Below, piece by piece: positions 13,805-21,654 of a stretch of DNA of 37,096 bases (position 1 is the stretch's first letter; every line of letters starts with the position of its first letter). The stretch spans positions 1 through 37,096 of the forward strand of contig DATBIK010000092.1 in NCBI GenBank assembly GCA_036556985.1, read 5' to 3'. Source of the DNA: JAPSGM01 sp036556985. GTDB taxonomy: Bacteria; Chloroflexota; Limnocylindria; QHBO01. The notes below the pieces were generated by a model. The model searched no databases. It was not told where the DNA came from and saw nothing but the letters and a program-made list of their open reading frames with translations. The position numbers and the translations under genes are program-made.

Positions 13805-15774
13805 CGACCGACGAGCGCACGACGAGCGACGCCATCGAGAACCTGCTCCGCGAGGAGCGCACCTTCCCACCATCATCCGAGTTCCGCGCGGCGGCGCTGC
13901 TGAACGACCCGTCGATCTACGAGCGCACCGCCACGGACGAGGGCTTCCGCGCCTTCTGGACCGAGGAGTCGAAGCGGCTCGACTGGATGGAGCCCTGGAC
14001 CGAGCTCCTCGACTGGCAGCCGCCGTACGCGAAGTGGTTCATCGGCGGCAGGCTGAACGTCAGCGTCAACTGCCTTGACCGCCACGTGGCCGCCGGGCTC
14101 GGCGAGCGGGTCGCCTACTTCTGGGAGGGGGAGCCGGGCGACGCCCGCACGATCACCTATCGGGAGCTGCTCGATGAAACCTGTCGCATGGCGAACGCGC
14201 TGCGCGCGCTCGGCGTGCGCAAGGGCGACCGGGTGGCGATCTACATGCCGATGATCCCTGAGCTGCCGGTGGCGATGCTCGCCTGCGCGCGCATCGGCGC
14301 GCCCCATTCGGTCGTCTTCGGCGGCTTCAGCGCCGATGCCCTGGCGGGGCGCATCGAGGACGCGGAGTGCACGGTGGTCATCACCGCCGATGGCGGCTAC
14401 CGCAAGGGCGCGACCGTGCCACTCAAGAAGAACGCCGACGAGGCCATCGGGCGGACGTCATCGGTCGAGCATTGCGTGGTCGTGCGGCGTACGGGCGAGG
14501 AGGTGGCCTGGCACGAGGGACGCGACCACTGGTGGCACGAGCTCGTCGCCGACCAGCCGGCCACCGCCGAGCCGGAGCCGATGGACGCCGAGGACCTCCT
14601 CTACCTGCTCTACACCTCGGGCACCACCGCCAAGCCGAAAGGGATCATGCACACCACGGCCGGCTACCTGTGCGGGGTGGCCACGACGCATCGGACCATC
14701 TTCGACCTGAAGCCGGAGACCGACGTCTACTGGTGCATGGCCGACATCGGCTGGGTGACCGGGCACTCGTACATCGTCTACGGGCCGCTCGCCAACGGGA
14801 CCACCGGCGTCATCTACGAGGGCGCCATCGACTTCCCGGACAAGGACCGATGGGCCCAGATCGCCGCGAAGTACCGCGCCACGATCCTCTACACCGCGCC
14901 GACCGCGATCCGCGCGCTCATGAAGTACGGGGCCGAGGAGTTCGCGCGCGACGACCTCAGCTCGCTGCGGCTGCTGGGCAGCGTGGGCGAGCCGATCAAC
15001 CCCGAGGCGTGGGCCTGGTACTGGAAGTACGTCGGCGGCGGGCGCTGCCCGGTGGTCGACACCTGGTGGCAGACCGAGACGGGCATGATCATGATCACGC
15101 CGCTGCCGGGGATCACGACCCTGAAGCCGGGAAGCGCCACCTTCCCCTTCCCGGGGGTGAGCGCCGACGTGGTGGACGAGAACGGCAACTCGATGCCACT
15201 GGGCCACGGCGGCTATCTCGTCCTCGATCGGCCGTGGCCGGCCATGCTGCGCGGCATCTACGGCGATCCGGAGCGGTACGAGGCCACGTACTGGTCGCGC
15301 TACCCCGGGCGCTACTTCCCCGGGGACGGCTGCAAGCGCGACGAGGAGGGCTACTACTGGCTTCTCGGCCGCGTGGACGACGTGATGAACGTGTCGGGCC
15401 ACCGCATCTCGACGACCGAGGTCGAGTCGGCGCTCGTCTCCCACGAGTCGGTGGCGGAGGCGGCCGTGGTCGGCCGCTCCGACCCGATCACCGGGCAGGG
15501 GATCTTCGCCTACGTGATCCTGCGCGCCGGCAACGAGGCCTCGGACTCGCTCGCCGGCGAGCTGCGCGAGCACGTGGCCGAGATGATCGGCAAGTTCGCG
15601 CGGCCCAAGCAGATCATGTTCACGCCCGACCTGCCGAAGACGCGCTCCGGCAAGATCATGCGCCGGCTTCTGCGCGACATCGCCGAGCAGCGCGACCTGG
15701 GCGACACGACCACCCTGGCCGATGCCACGGTGGTCAGCACGATCCGCGAGGGGACGGGCTCGGGCGAGGAGTAG
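13801..15774 (+). CDS. acs: Acetyl-CoA synthetase, AMP-forming
   Basis: This enzyme activates acetate to acetyl-CoA using ATP and CoA. The protein has 657 residues, standard for the family. The P-loop-like motif TSGTTAKPKG spans residues 272-281. The acetate-pocket region WWQTETGMIM is intact, and the A8/A10 motifs are seen as GRVDDVMNVSGHRIS and LPKTRSGKIMRR. K618 in the last motif is the catalytic Lys that is reversibly acetylated in other bacteria. The N-terminal 25 residues are slightly extended. The start is fixed by the ATGA overlap with the cNMP-binding gene. A GC hairpin follows 20 bases after the stop. With the isocitrate lyase nearby this supports acetate assimilation. Confidence 0.96.
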   Translation: MTTDERTTSDAIENLLREERTFPPSSEFRAAALLNDPSIYERTATDEGFRAFWTEESKRLDWMEPWTELLDWQPPYAKWFIGGRLNVSVNCLDRHVAAGLGERVAYFWEGEPGDARTITYRELLDETCRMANALRALGVRKGDRVAIYMPMIPELPVAMLACARIGAPHSVVFGGFSADALAGRIEDAECTVVITADGGYRKGATVPLKKNADEAIGRTSSVEHCVVVRRTGEEVAWHEGRDHWWHELVADQPATAEPEPMDAEDLLYLLYTSGTTAKPKGIMHTTAGYLCGVATTHRTIFDLKPETDVYWCMADIGWVTGHSYIVYGPLANGTTGVIYEGAIDFPDKDRWAQIAAKYRATILYTAPTAIRALMKYGAEEFARDDLSSLRLLGSVGEPINPEAWAWYWKYVGGGRCPVVDTWWQTETGMIMITPLPGITTLKPGSATFPFPGVSADVVDENGNSMPLGHGGYLVLDRPWPAMLRGIYGDPERYEATYWSRYPGRYFPGDGCKRDEEGYYWLLGRVDDVMNVSGHRISTTEVESALVSHESVAEAAVVGRSDPITGQGIFAYVILRAGNEASDSLAGELREHVAEMIGKFARPKQIMFTPDLPKTRSGKIMRRLLRDIAEQRDLGDTTTLADATVVSTIREGTGSGEE

Positions 15775-15793
15775 CCGCCGGACAGGGCGACGC

Positions 15794-15813
15794 CCGGCAG
15801 GGCAGCCTGCCGG
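15794..15813. terminator. Hairpin after acetyl-CoA synthetase
   Basis: CCGGCAGG (15794-15801) and CCTGCCGG (15806-15813) form a perfect 8-base stem with a four-base GCAG loop, placed between the convergent acs and lipoprotein genes. No T-run follows on either strand. Confidence 0.6.
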
Positions 15814-15845
15814 CGCCACGCGACGGTCGCGTCAGTGTGCCAGCG

Positions 15846-16361
15846 TCAGCTGCCCGACGACTCGCCGATCTGAAGCCCGACCGAGGAGCCTGACCCGCCG
15901 GTGCTGGACGGACCCATGGTCGCGACGCCCCCGAAGCTGGACCCTTCCTCGATGCCGAAGATGTACGAGAAGAAGCCCTGGGTCGAGGTGCGGCTGAAGA
16001 TGTTCATGTTCTGACCCTCGATGGCGTCCTCGTACCAGGCCGCCAGGTCCTCCGGCGAGTCGGTCGAGTCCCAGGTGAGGAAGATCACGCCGCTCACCTC
16101 GGTCCGCGAGGTCTCGGTCGAGTTCGGCGGGGTGAGCGCCTCGGCCAGCTGCTCGAGGTCGCCATCGAAGCCGCCGTTGCCCCCGCTGCCGCCGTTGCCC
16201 TGGCTCTGGGCCGGCTCCGGGGTGTCGGTGGCCTCGGCCGCCTGGCTCTCGCCGCCGCCGTTGCCCCCGTTCCCGTTGGTCGACGCCGCCGGCCCGCCGC
16301 ACGCCACCAGCAGAAGCGCGAGCAGCAGGGCCGGGAGGAGCGTGAATCGGGACCATTGCAT
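15846..16361 (-). CDS. Lipoprotein of unknown function with Gly/Asn-rich linker
   Basis: This 171-residue protein has a lipoprotein signal peptide ending LLLVACGG (lipobox Cys 21). A low-complexity linker rich in Gly, Asn and Ser follows to about residue 65, then a small domain. That domain contains SGVIFLTWDSTDSPEDLAAW and FSYIFGIEEG, suggesting an alpha/beta fold of about 80 residues. The C-terminus is again Gly/Ser-rich. The ATG at 16361 has GGAGG about 10 bases upstream. It is divergent from the META-domain lipoprotein gene, with a 169-base gap in which I see no clear motif. No family is recognised. Attachment to the outer face of the membrane is expected. Confidence 0.75.
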   Translation of the reverse strand: MQWSRFTLLPALLLALLLVACGGPAASTNGNGGNGGGESQAAEATDTPEPAQSQGNGGSGGNGGFDGDLEQLAEALTPPNSTETSRTEVSGVIFLTWDSTDSPEDLAAWYEDAIEGQNMNIFSRTSTQGFFSYIFGIEEGSSFGGVATMGPSSTGGSGSSVGLQIGESSGS

Positions 16362-16530
16362 CGGTCCATAACCTCCGGTGCCCGGCGTCTCGGGACCGAA
16401 CGGCGGGCTGCTCGCTCGGGTGCCAGGCAGGCGCTGACTGTGCAGGCAGCGGCCTCTGCCGTCAAGACCCCGGCTTCCGAAGCGCGGTCGCAGGCGGGAA
16501 CCGGCCGGCGCGCGCCGGCGTCCAGCGGAC

Positions 16531-17325
16531 ATGAAGGCAATCACAGCGACCCTCGTCGTGCTCCTCCTCGCCGGCTGCGCGCGCCTCTCGCCGGGCGGCG
16601 GTGGATCAGACACTCCGGAGCCCTCCGCCCCTGCCAGCCCGGACGTCGTGGGCGCCTGGGTGCTCGTGCAGGGCAGGCACGACGGCGCGGCGATCGAAGT
16701 TCCCGCCGGCTGGCGCGTGACGATGAACCTCTCCGATGATGGCGAGGTCGGCGGGCAGGCATGCAACCACTACGGCGGCACGTACGACCTCGACGGTGGC
16801 CGGATCAGCTTCTCGGCGATGTCCATGACCGAGATGGCCTGCGAGGAGCCGATGATGACCGTCGAGGCCGCGTACCACGCCGCGCTGGCCGCGATCAGCA
16901 CCGTGGAGCGCACCGGTGAGCGGCTGACGCTCGGCGGCAACGGGGTCGAGCTCGTCTTCGAGCTCCTGCCGCCCGTGCCGGACGCCGCGCTGCAGGGCAC
17001 CGCATGGCAGCTCGACTCGCTCATCCAGGGAGAGGCCGTCTCATCGGTCCAGGGGGAGCCAAACCTCACGCTGAACGCCGATGGCACGCTCTCCGGCTCG
17101 ACCGGCTGCCGGGACTTCTCGGGCGAGTACGTCGTCGTGGGTGACGAGGTGGAGGTGACGTCGCTGGCGACCACCGACCAGGCCTGCGAGACCCAGCTCG
17201 AGACGCAGGACGCGTTCGTGCTCGAGGTCATCGAGGGCGGCTTCACGGTTGCGATCGATGGCAACCGCCTGACCCTCGGCAAGGCCGACGGCAACGGCCT
17301 CGGCTACCGGGCCGCGGGGGAGTGA
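16531..17325 (+). CDS. Lipoprotein with two META (HslJ-like) domains
   Basis: This protein has 264 residues. The signal peptide ends VLLLAGCARL, with the lipobox Cys at residue 16. Two tandem META domains follow. The first is at about residues 37-145 (VVGAWVLVQG to FELLPP), with its hallmark ACNHYGGTYDLDGGRISF. The second is at about 150-262, with TGCRDFSGEYVVVGDEVEV and QACETQLETQDAFV. META domains occur in the heat-shock protein HslJ and in surface proteins and are thought to bind or protect at the envelope, but no reaction is known. The ATG directly opens the signal peptide. The next gene has its own promoter box 9 bases after this stop. Confidence 0.85.
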   Translation: MKAITATLVVLLLAGCARLSPGGGGSDTPEPSAPASPDVVGAWVLVQGRHDGAAIEVPAGWRVTMNLSDDGEVGGQACNHYGGTYDLDGGRISFSAMSMTEMACEEPMMTVEAAYHAALAAISTVERTGERLTLGGNGVELVFELLPPVPDAALQGTAWQLDSLIQGEAVSSVQGEPNLTLNADGTLSGSTGCRDFSGEYVVVGDEVEVTSLATTDQACETQLETQDAFVLEVIEGGFTVAIDGNRLTLGKADGNGLGYRAAGE

Positions 17326-17333
17326 CCGCCCGC

Positions 17334-17339
17334 TAGAAT
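17334..17339 (+). promoter_or_regulatory. -10 box TAGAAT, leaderless promoter of the DtxR-type regulator
   Basis: TAGAAT ends 6 bases before the ATG at 17346, so the transcript should begin at the start codon. There is no Shine-Dalgarno sequence. This is among the clearest leaderless starts in the window. Confidence 0.7.
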
Positions 17340-17345
17340 CGGCCC

Positions 17346-18110
17346 ATGGCCGACCACGTCGGCGGGGTGGGCGCACAGCCCACCGATGCCGCCGCCGAGT
17401 ACCTCATGACCATTCGCTACATGCACGGCGAGGGTCATCCGGTCATCGCCGCGCGGCTGGCGGAGCGCATGCGGGTCAGCCCGGCAACGGTGTCGGAGAT
17501 GGTGAACCGGCTCAGCCGAGAGGGGCTGCTCACCGTGGACGACGCCACGCGCCAGCTCGAGCTGACCGATACCGGCCGGACGGCCGCGGAGCGCACCTTC
17601 CGTCGCCACGCGCTCGCCGAGTGGCTGCTCACCGAGGTCATCGGCCTGGGCTGGGCGGAGGCTGACGAGGAGGCGCACCACCTCCAGCACGCCCTGTCGG
17701 AGCGGGTCACCGACCGCATCGACCGGCTCCTCGGCGAGCCGCCCACCTGCCCGCACGGCAACCCCATCCCGCGCGACGGCCGCACCCCGGACCGCCCGGC
17801 CGGCATCCCGCTCAGCGGGGCGGCCGAGGGCGGGCAGGCCACGATCCTGCGCGTCACCGAGGAGGCGGAGGAGGACGCGCGGCTGCTCACCTTCCTGCAG
17901 GAGCACGGCCTGCGTCCGGGGACCGTCGTCGACGTGCGCGAAGTCGCCGAGCACCTCGGCACGATCCGCCTGCGGGTCGAAGGCGCGGCTGATGACGTCA
18001 CGCTGGGCCTCGCCGCCGCAGCGAAGATCCGCGCCCTGCCGGGTCGGGCCGATCCGGGACTCTTTCATCGCGTGCCGGAGCACGCCCGACTGGCCGCCGC
18101 GCGCGGCTGA
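17346..18110 (+). CDS. DtxR/MntR family metal-dependent regulator
   Basis: This 254-residue protein has the three-part DtxR layout. The winged helix (about residues 12-75) reads AAEYLMTIRYMHGEGHPVIA and then RMRVSPATVSEMVNRLSREG. The dimerisation and metal domain (about 76-145) contains the ligand-bearing region RRHALAEWLLTEVIG and EEAHHLQHALSERV. It ends with CPHGNPIP, a typical family signature. The C-terminal SH3-like FeoA domain spans about 170-240. It should sense Fe(II) or Mn(II) and repress uptake or storage genes, but no transporter is adjacent. The start at ATG 17346 is fixed by the TAGAAT box 6 bases upstream. A small membrane protein and a GNAT gene follow on the same strand. Confidence 0.92.
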   Translation: MADHVGGVGAQPTDAAAEYLMTIRYMHGEGHPVIAARLAERMRVSPATVSEMVNRLSREGLLTVDDATRQLELTDTGRTAAERTFRRHALAEWLLTEVIGLGWAEADEEAHHLQHALSERVTDRIDRLLGEPPTCPHGNPIPRDGRTPDRPAGIPLSGAAEGGQATILRVTEEAEEDARLLTFLQEHGLRPGTVVDVREVAEHLGTIRLRVEGAADDVTLGLAAAAKIRALPGRADPGLFHRVPEHARLAAARG

Positions 18111-18115
18111 TTTGC

Positions 18116-18121
18116 TAGGAT
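18116..18121 (+). promoter_or_regulatory. -10 box TAGGAT, leaderless promoter of the small membrane protein
   Basis: TAGGAT, preceded by TGC (an extended -10), ends 7 bases before the GTG at 18129. This implies a second transcript start inside the DtxR-GNAT gene run and supports the GTG start. Confidence 0.6.
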
Positions 18122-18128
18122 CACGCCC

Positions 18129-18332
18129 GTGACGAAGGAACGCACCCGCCGCACGGTCATCGCCTCGGTGATGACCGTCCTGTGGCTCGGCTACATGGTG
18201 GTGGGCCTCGCCCTCATCGACCATTACCTGCCCACCTCGGGTGGCGAGGGCCCGGAGGGCTTCGCCGCCTTCATCGGCCTCATCTGGGGGCTGGTGGTAT
18301 GCGGCGCCATCATGTGGGCCGCCTCCGAATGA
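18129..18332 (+). CDS. Small membrane protein, unknown function
   Basis: This 67-residue protein begins MTKERTRRTVIAS. It has two hydrophobic helices, about residues 9-31 (TVIASVMTVLWLGYMVVGLALI) and 44-66 (FAAFIGLIWGLVVCGAIMWA), joined by an acidic Gly-rich loop (TSGGEGPEG). The positive N-terminus suggests both ends are cytoplasmic. The GTG start is supported by the TAGGAT box 7 bases upstream. The GNAT gene begins 3 bases after the stop, so they should be translated from one mRNA. No family is recognised. Confidence 0.7.
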   Translation: MTKERTRRTVIASVMTVLWLGYMVVGLALIDHYLPTSGGEGPEGFAAFIGLIWGLVVCGAIMWAASE

Positions 18333-18335
18333 CCG

Positions 18336-19331
18336 ATGGCGCCCGCTGACGGCGGGCGCGTCCCCTCGCCAGACGCCGCCACGCAGCACCTCGCTTCGCT
18401 CGACCTCGTCCTGCGCCGGCCGACGCTGGCCGATGCCGAGGGCCTCTTCCGACTCCAGGCCGACATCGATCGCCACGACTTCGGCGCGATCGACATGAGC
18501 CTGGACGACATCCGCACCGAGCTCGGCGAGGTGGCGCTCGACACGGACGCGTGGCTCGTGCTTCCCGAGGGTGGCGGTTCTGATCCGGTGGCGTACGGGA
18601 TGGTCCAGCCGCCGGTCGGCACCCGGCTGCGCGCCCACGTCGCCGTGCACCCGTCGCGGCGGGGGAGCGGCCTCGGGCGCGCCCTGGCCGGGATCGTGGA
18701 GGATCGGGCGCGCGAGCGCGCGGCCGGCCTCGCGGTCGGCGACGGGCCGGTCACGCTGCAGGGCTGGATCAACGGCGAGTCGGAGGCGGACGCCGGCTGG
18801 GCCCGATCGCTCGGCTACGCCTGGGCCCGCCGCTTCCTGCGCATGCGCATCGACATGACGGAACCGCCACCGGCCCCATCGTGGCCGGAGGGGATCGCGG
18901 TGCGCACCTTCCGGCTCGGCCAGGACGAGCGGGCGATGTACGAGGCCCAAGAGGAGGCTTTCGCCGATCACTGGGGCCACGTGACGATGCCCTTCGAAGA
19001 GTGGACGAAGCGCCTGACTCGACATGACTTCGAGGCGGAGCTGTGGCTCATGGCCCTCGACGGCGAACGGGTGGTGGCCACTTCCACGAACTCGGTCATC
19101 CCGGAGAACCTGGGCTGGATCAGCGGCCTCGGGGTGGTGCCCTCGCATCGGCGCCGCGGGCTTGCGCGCGCGATCCTGCTCCAGGCCTTCAACGACTTCT
19201 GGCGCCGCGGCCAGCGCTCGGTGGCGCTCGGCGTCGACGCGGACAGCCTCACCGGCGCGACGCGGCTCTACGAATCGGCCGGGATGCGCGTCGTGGAGTC
19301 CCACGACCAGGTCAGCAAGCAGCTCCGCTGA
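18336..19331 (+). CDS. Tandem GNAT N-acetyltransferase
   Basis: This 331-residue protein carries two GNAT folds in a row. The first (about residues 22-175) contains the acetyl-CoA loop VAVHPSRRGSGLGRAL. The second (about 186-331) has the better preserved loop GVVPSHRRRGLARAILL, followed by LGVDADSLTGATRLYESAGM, the usual end of the fold. Tandem GNATs include mycothiol synthase MshD and several antibiotic or protein acetyltransferases, so the acceptor is unknown. The length and layout fit the MshD type, and a MshB/Mca-like deacetylase lies 9.5 kb away, but neither fact is decisive. The ATG lies 3 bases after the preceding gene. The first 20 residues are polar and probably disordered. Confidence 0.85.
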   Translation: MAPADGGRVPSPDAATQHLASLDLVLRRPTLADAEGLFRLQADIDRHDFGAIDMSLDDIRTELGEVALDTDAWLVLPEGGGSDPVAYGMVQPPVGTRLRAHVAVHPSRRGSGLGRALAGIVEDRARERAAGLAVGDGPVTLQGWINGESEADAGWARSLGYAWARRFLRMRIDMTEPPPAPSWPEGIAVRTFRLGQDERAMYEAQEEAFADHWGHVTMPFEEWTKRLTRHDFEAELWLMALDGERVVATSTNSVIPENLGWISGLGVVPSHRRRGLARAILLQAFNDFWRRGQRSVALGVDADSLTGATRLYESAGMRVVESHDQVSKQLR

Positions 19332-19410
19332 ATTCCGGCACGCTTCCTGCCAGAGCGAGCAATGGCGGCGGCATGCCGTCGAAAGTCGCACAGAAGGAAT
19401 GGGAGGTCCC

Positions 19411-19677
19411 ATGAGCATCATTGCATGGCTGGTGGTTGGGGCAATCGCCGGGTGGATCGCCGGCATGATCGTGCCCGGCGACGAGGGCTACGGAGTGATC
19501 GGCACGATCATCGCGGGCATCGTCGGCGCGCTTCTCGGCGGGTTCCTGCTCGGCATCATCACGAATGAGGACTGGACAACCGGCATCAACATCCCGACGC
19601 TGCTGGCCGCGATCGTCGGCGCGGTGATCGTGGTGTTCGCCTGGAAGTCCATGGCGGGCCGCCGCACGACCGTCTGA
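19411..19677 (+). CDS. GlsB/YeaQ/YmgE family stress-response membrane protein
   Basis: This 88-residue protein has three hydrophobic Gly-rich helices: IIAWLVVGAIAGWIAGMIV, then GVIGTIIAGIVGALLGGFLLGII, then LLAAIVGAVIVVFAWKSMAG. This is the pattern of the transglycosylase-associated (GlsB/YeaQ/YmgE) family of stress-induced inner-membrane proteins. The molecular role is not known. The ATG at 19411 follows a strong GGGAGG ribosome-binding site. A terminator hairpin lies 22 bases after the stop. The insertion ITNEDWTTGINIP between helices 2 and 3 is longer than the usual short loop. Confidence 0.88.
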   Translation: MSIIAWLVVGAIAGWIAGMIVPGDEGYGVIGTIIAGIVGALLGGFLLGIITNEDWTTGINIPTLLAAIVGAVIVVFAWKSMAGRRTTV

Positions 19678-19698
19678 CCCACACCACGCGCAGTCAAT

Positions 19699-19726
19699 GA
19701 GCCCCCGTCGATCCCGGCGGGGGCTC
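19699..19726. terminator. Bidirectional terminator hairpin
   Basis: GAGCCCCCG (19699-19707) and CGGGGGCTC (19718-19726) form a perfect 9-base stem with a 10-base loop between the convergent GlsB-type and nitrilase genes. A short TATTT follows on the plus strand. Confidence 0.8.
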
Positions 19727-19741
19727 GCTGCTATTTCGCGG

Positions 19742-20620
19742 CTACTCGACGTCGCCGGAGTAGTGGGCGGCGGTGGGGGGATGCTCGCGGTCGAGACCGG
19801 GGCGCAGCAGCCGCTCGTACAGGCCCGGCCGCCGGTCACCGATCGTGTCCCACTCGTGCTCGCCCGGCCGCCGACGCACGTGTGTCACTCGCGCGGCCGC
19901 TGGGTCGATCTCACCGGTGAGCAGCTCCGCGTCGGCGCCGGCTGACGCCAGCACCCTGCCGTCGTAGTCGACGAGCAGGGAGCGGCCCATGAAGGTGGTG
20001 CCGCGCTCCGTCCCGACCCGGTCGGCGGCGAGCACGTAGCAGTGGTTCTCGGCCGCCCGCGCCGGGGCGAACAGGTCCGGGTGGAACTCGACGCCCACCG
20101 GCCAGTTGGTGGGCAGCGCGATGAGGTCGGCCCCCTCCAGGGCGCACACGCGAGCGGCCTCCGGGAATCGCAGGTCGTAGCAGATGAGGACGCCGAAGCG
20201 CAGGCCATCGGCCTCGATGACCGCCGGCGCATCGGGCCCGGGCGTGGCGAATCGGTCCACACCCAGGAAGGGGAGGTGCATCTTTCGGTAGCGGTAGCGG
20301 CGCCCGTCGGGGAGGAGGACGAGCGCGGTGTTGAAGACCTCGTCGGCATCGGCCTCGAGGGTGCCGCACACGATCGTCATGCGGTGCGTCTCGGCCAGCC
20401 CCAGGAGCGCGCTCTCGGCGATCAGCTCCGCCTTACGGGCCACCGGCAGGGCCTCGGACAGGGACGCGAAGGCGTAGCCGGTCACCGCGGCCTCTGGCAG
20501 GACCGTGAACGCGGCGCCGGCGGTGGCCGCCTCGCCCACGGCGCCCGCGATGAGGTCGAGATTCGCCTCGACCTCACCGAGCTGGGGATCGATCTGGCAG
20601 GCGGCGACGCGGATCGTCAC
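19742..20620 (-). CDS. Carbon-nitrogen hydrolase (nitrilase superfamily amidase)
   Basis: This cytoplasmic amidase-like enzyme has 292 residues from GTG 20620. The catalytic triad Glu-Lys-Cys is visible: Glu in FTVLPEAAVTGYAF, Lys in YRYRKMHLPFLG and Cys in GVLICYDLRFPE. The first strand IRVAACQIDPQLGEVEANLD is typical. The C-terminus ends with a polar tail after the last strand. Substrates in the family range from deaminated glutathione (Nit1) to carbamoyl amines and omega-amides, and none can be chosen here. The GTG start is fixed by a TACCAT box 6 bases upstream, which makes the longer ATG frame to 20650 unlikely. Confidence 0.92.
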   Translation of the reverse strand: MTIRVAACQIDPQLGEVEANLDLIAGAVGEAATAGAAFTVLPEAAVTGYAFASLSEALPVARKAELIAESALLGLAETHRMTIVCGTLEADADEVFNTALVLLPDGRRYRYRKMHLPFLGVDRFATPGPDAPAVIEADGLRFGVLICYDLRFPEAARVCALEGADLIALPTNWPVGVEFHPDLFAPARAAENHCYVLAADRVGTERGTTFMGRSLLVDYDGRVLASAGADAELLTGEIDPAAARVTHVRRRPGEHEWDTIGDRRPGLYERLLRPGLDREHPPTAAHYSGDVE

Positions 20621-20626
20621 CGCGGC

Positions 20627-20632
20627 ATGGTA
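20627..20632 (-). promoter_or_regulatory. -10 box TACCAT, leaderless promoter of the nitrilase-family gene
   Basis: On the minus strand TACCAT is followed by six bases and then the GTG at 20620. The spacing equals that before 17346, 29872, 36210 and 36774, and it decides the start codon. Confidence 0.65.
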
Positions 20633-20706
20633 CGCGACGGCAGGGCCCACCGCCCCGTCCGATCAGGGACCACCCCCGTGGACTCTGCACCGCTACCAGC
20701 GGATCC

Positions 20707-21654
20707 TCACCTGAAGTCCAACGAGTCGATCACCGCTGCGATGACAGGTCGCTCTTGTGCTCGCCAGGAGAGGCTGGTCGGATGGATGTCGGCAACCACA
20801 ACGGTGGGATAGGGGTCCGTCGCCACCACCCAGAACTCGAGAGAGGTACCGCCGTTGGTCGCCGGCGAATGCCGTCGCTCTTCGAGCTCGCTGGCTAGGT
20901 TTGCTTCCCATGTCGCAAACAGAGGTAGCAATGCGCCATCGGTGCACCTCCAGCCACTCGCATTGATCGAATTCGAGAGGAAGAAGTGGTATGCGTCTCG
21001 GCCCCCGAGGGTCACCCAGTCTCCCTCCGTCGCCTCGAATCCTTCGAGACGACGCAGGCGGTCAATGATCTGCTGGGCGGTTGTGTAGTCGTGATCGAAT
21101 GGGAGGGACTGGAATCCGGACTCCGGATGACAGGGGTCACGGTACACCCGCACGACCGAGAAGAGCCCAACATATGGGTACCCCTGATGGGGACCACCGA
21201 GGTTCACCTCACCGGCTGATACGTGCTGCGCGGTCCACTCTTCGGGAATCGTGATTTCGAAGCGCACCTCTCGGATATTTCTGCCGACGGTGCCGGAGTA
21301 TCGGCCCGGTGCCAAGGGTTGCGGATCGTCGGTGTCGTTCAACGCTATGGCCCTTGAGCTTGGATCTGGGGTGGGGGTGGCGCTCGGTGTCGTTGATGGT
21401 TTCGGCGTTCCTGAGGCCGGTGCCAATGCGCGGATGCCGAGCACAGCAGCTGCGACGAAGACCGCGGCGGCAAGGCCATATCGCAAGGTCTCATGACGCA
21501 TGGGGAAGATCCTCCGCGCCAGCCAGGAAGCGTGGCGCTGGGGGGTCGTGTCCAGCAGTTCCAGCACTGAGAAGAGAACGCGATCGGCGTCCTGGTGCTC
21601 GTCCTCCCGGAGCCACGACCGGACGACGCCTTCGAGCTCGTCGGGGCCGGTCAT
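20707..21654 (-). CDS. Membrane-anchored putative anti-sigma factor
   Basis: This 315-residue protein is encoded directly after the ECF sigma gene. Their stop and start overlap as ATGA (21651-21654), so translation is coupled. The N-terminal 50 residues (VVRSWLREDEHQDADRVLFS) are cytoplasmic and acidic, as expected for a sigma-binding segment, but no zinc-binding ZAS motif (HxxxCxxC) is seen. One membrane helix lies at about 58-77. A Thr/Pro/Ser linker precedes an extracytoplasmic domain of about 210 residues that I do not recognise. The part encoded at about 20700-21500 is clearly lower in GC and richer in A/T-ending codons than its neighbours. The anti-sigma role is inferred from position and layout. 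Confidence 0.75.
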   Translation of the reverse strand: MTGPDELEGVVRSWLREDEHQDADRVLFSVLELLDTTPQRHASWLARRIFPMRHETLRYGLAAAVFVAAAVLGIRALAPASGTPKPSTTPSATPTPDPSSRAIALNDTDDPQPLAPGRYSGTVGRNIREVRFEITIPEEWTAQHVSAGEVNLGGPHQGYPYVGLFSVVRVYRDPCHPESGFQSLPFDHDYTTAQQIIDRLRRLEGFEATEGDWVTLGGRDAYHFFLSNSINASGWRCTDGALLPLFATWEANLASELEERRHSPATNGGTSLEFWVVATDPYPTVVVADIHPTSLSWRAQERPVIAAVIDSLDFR

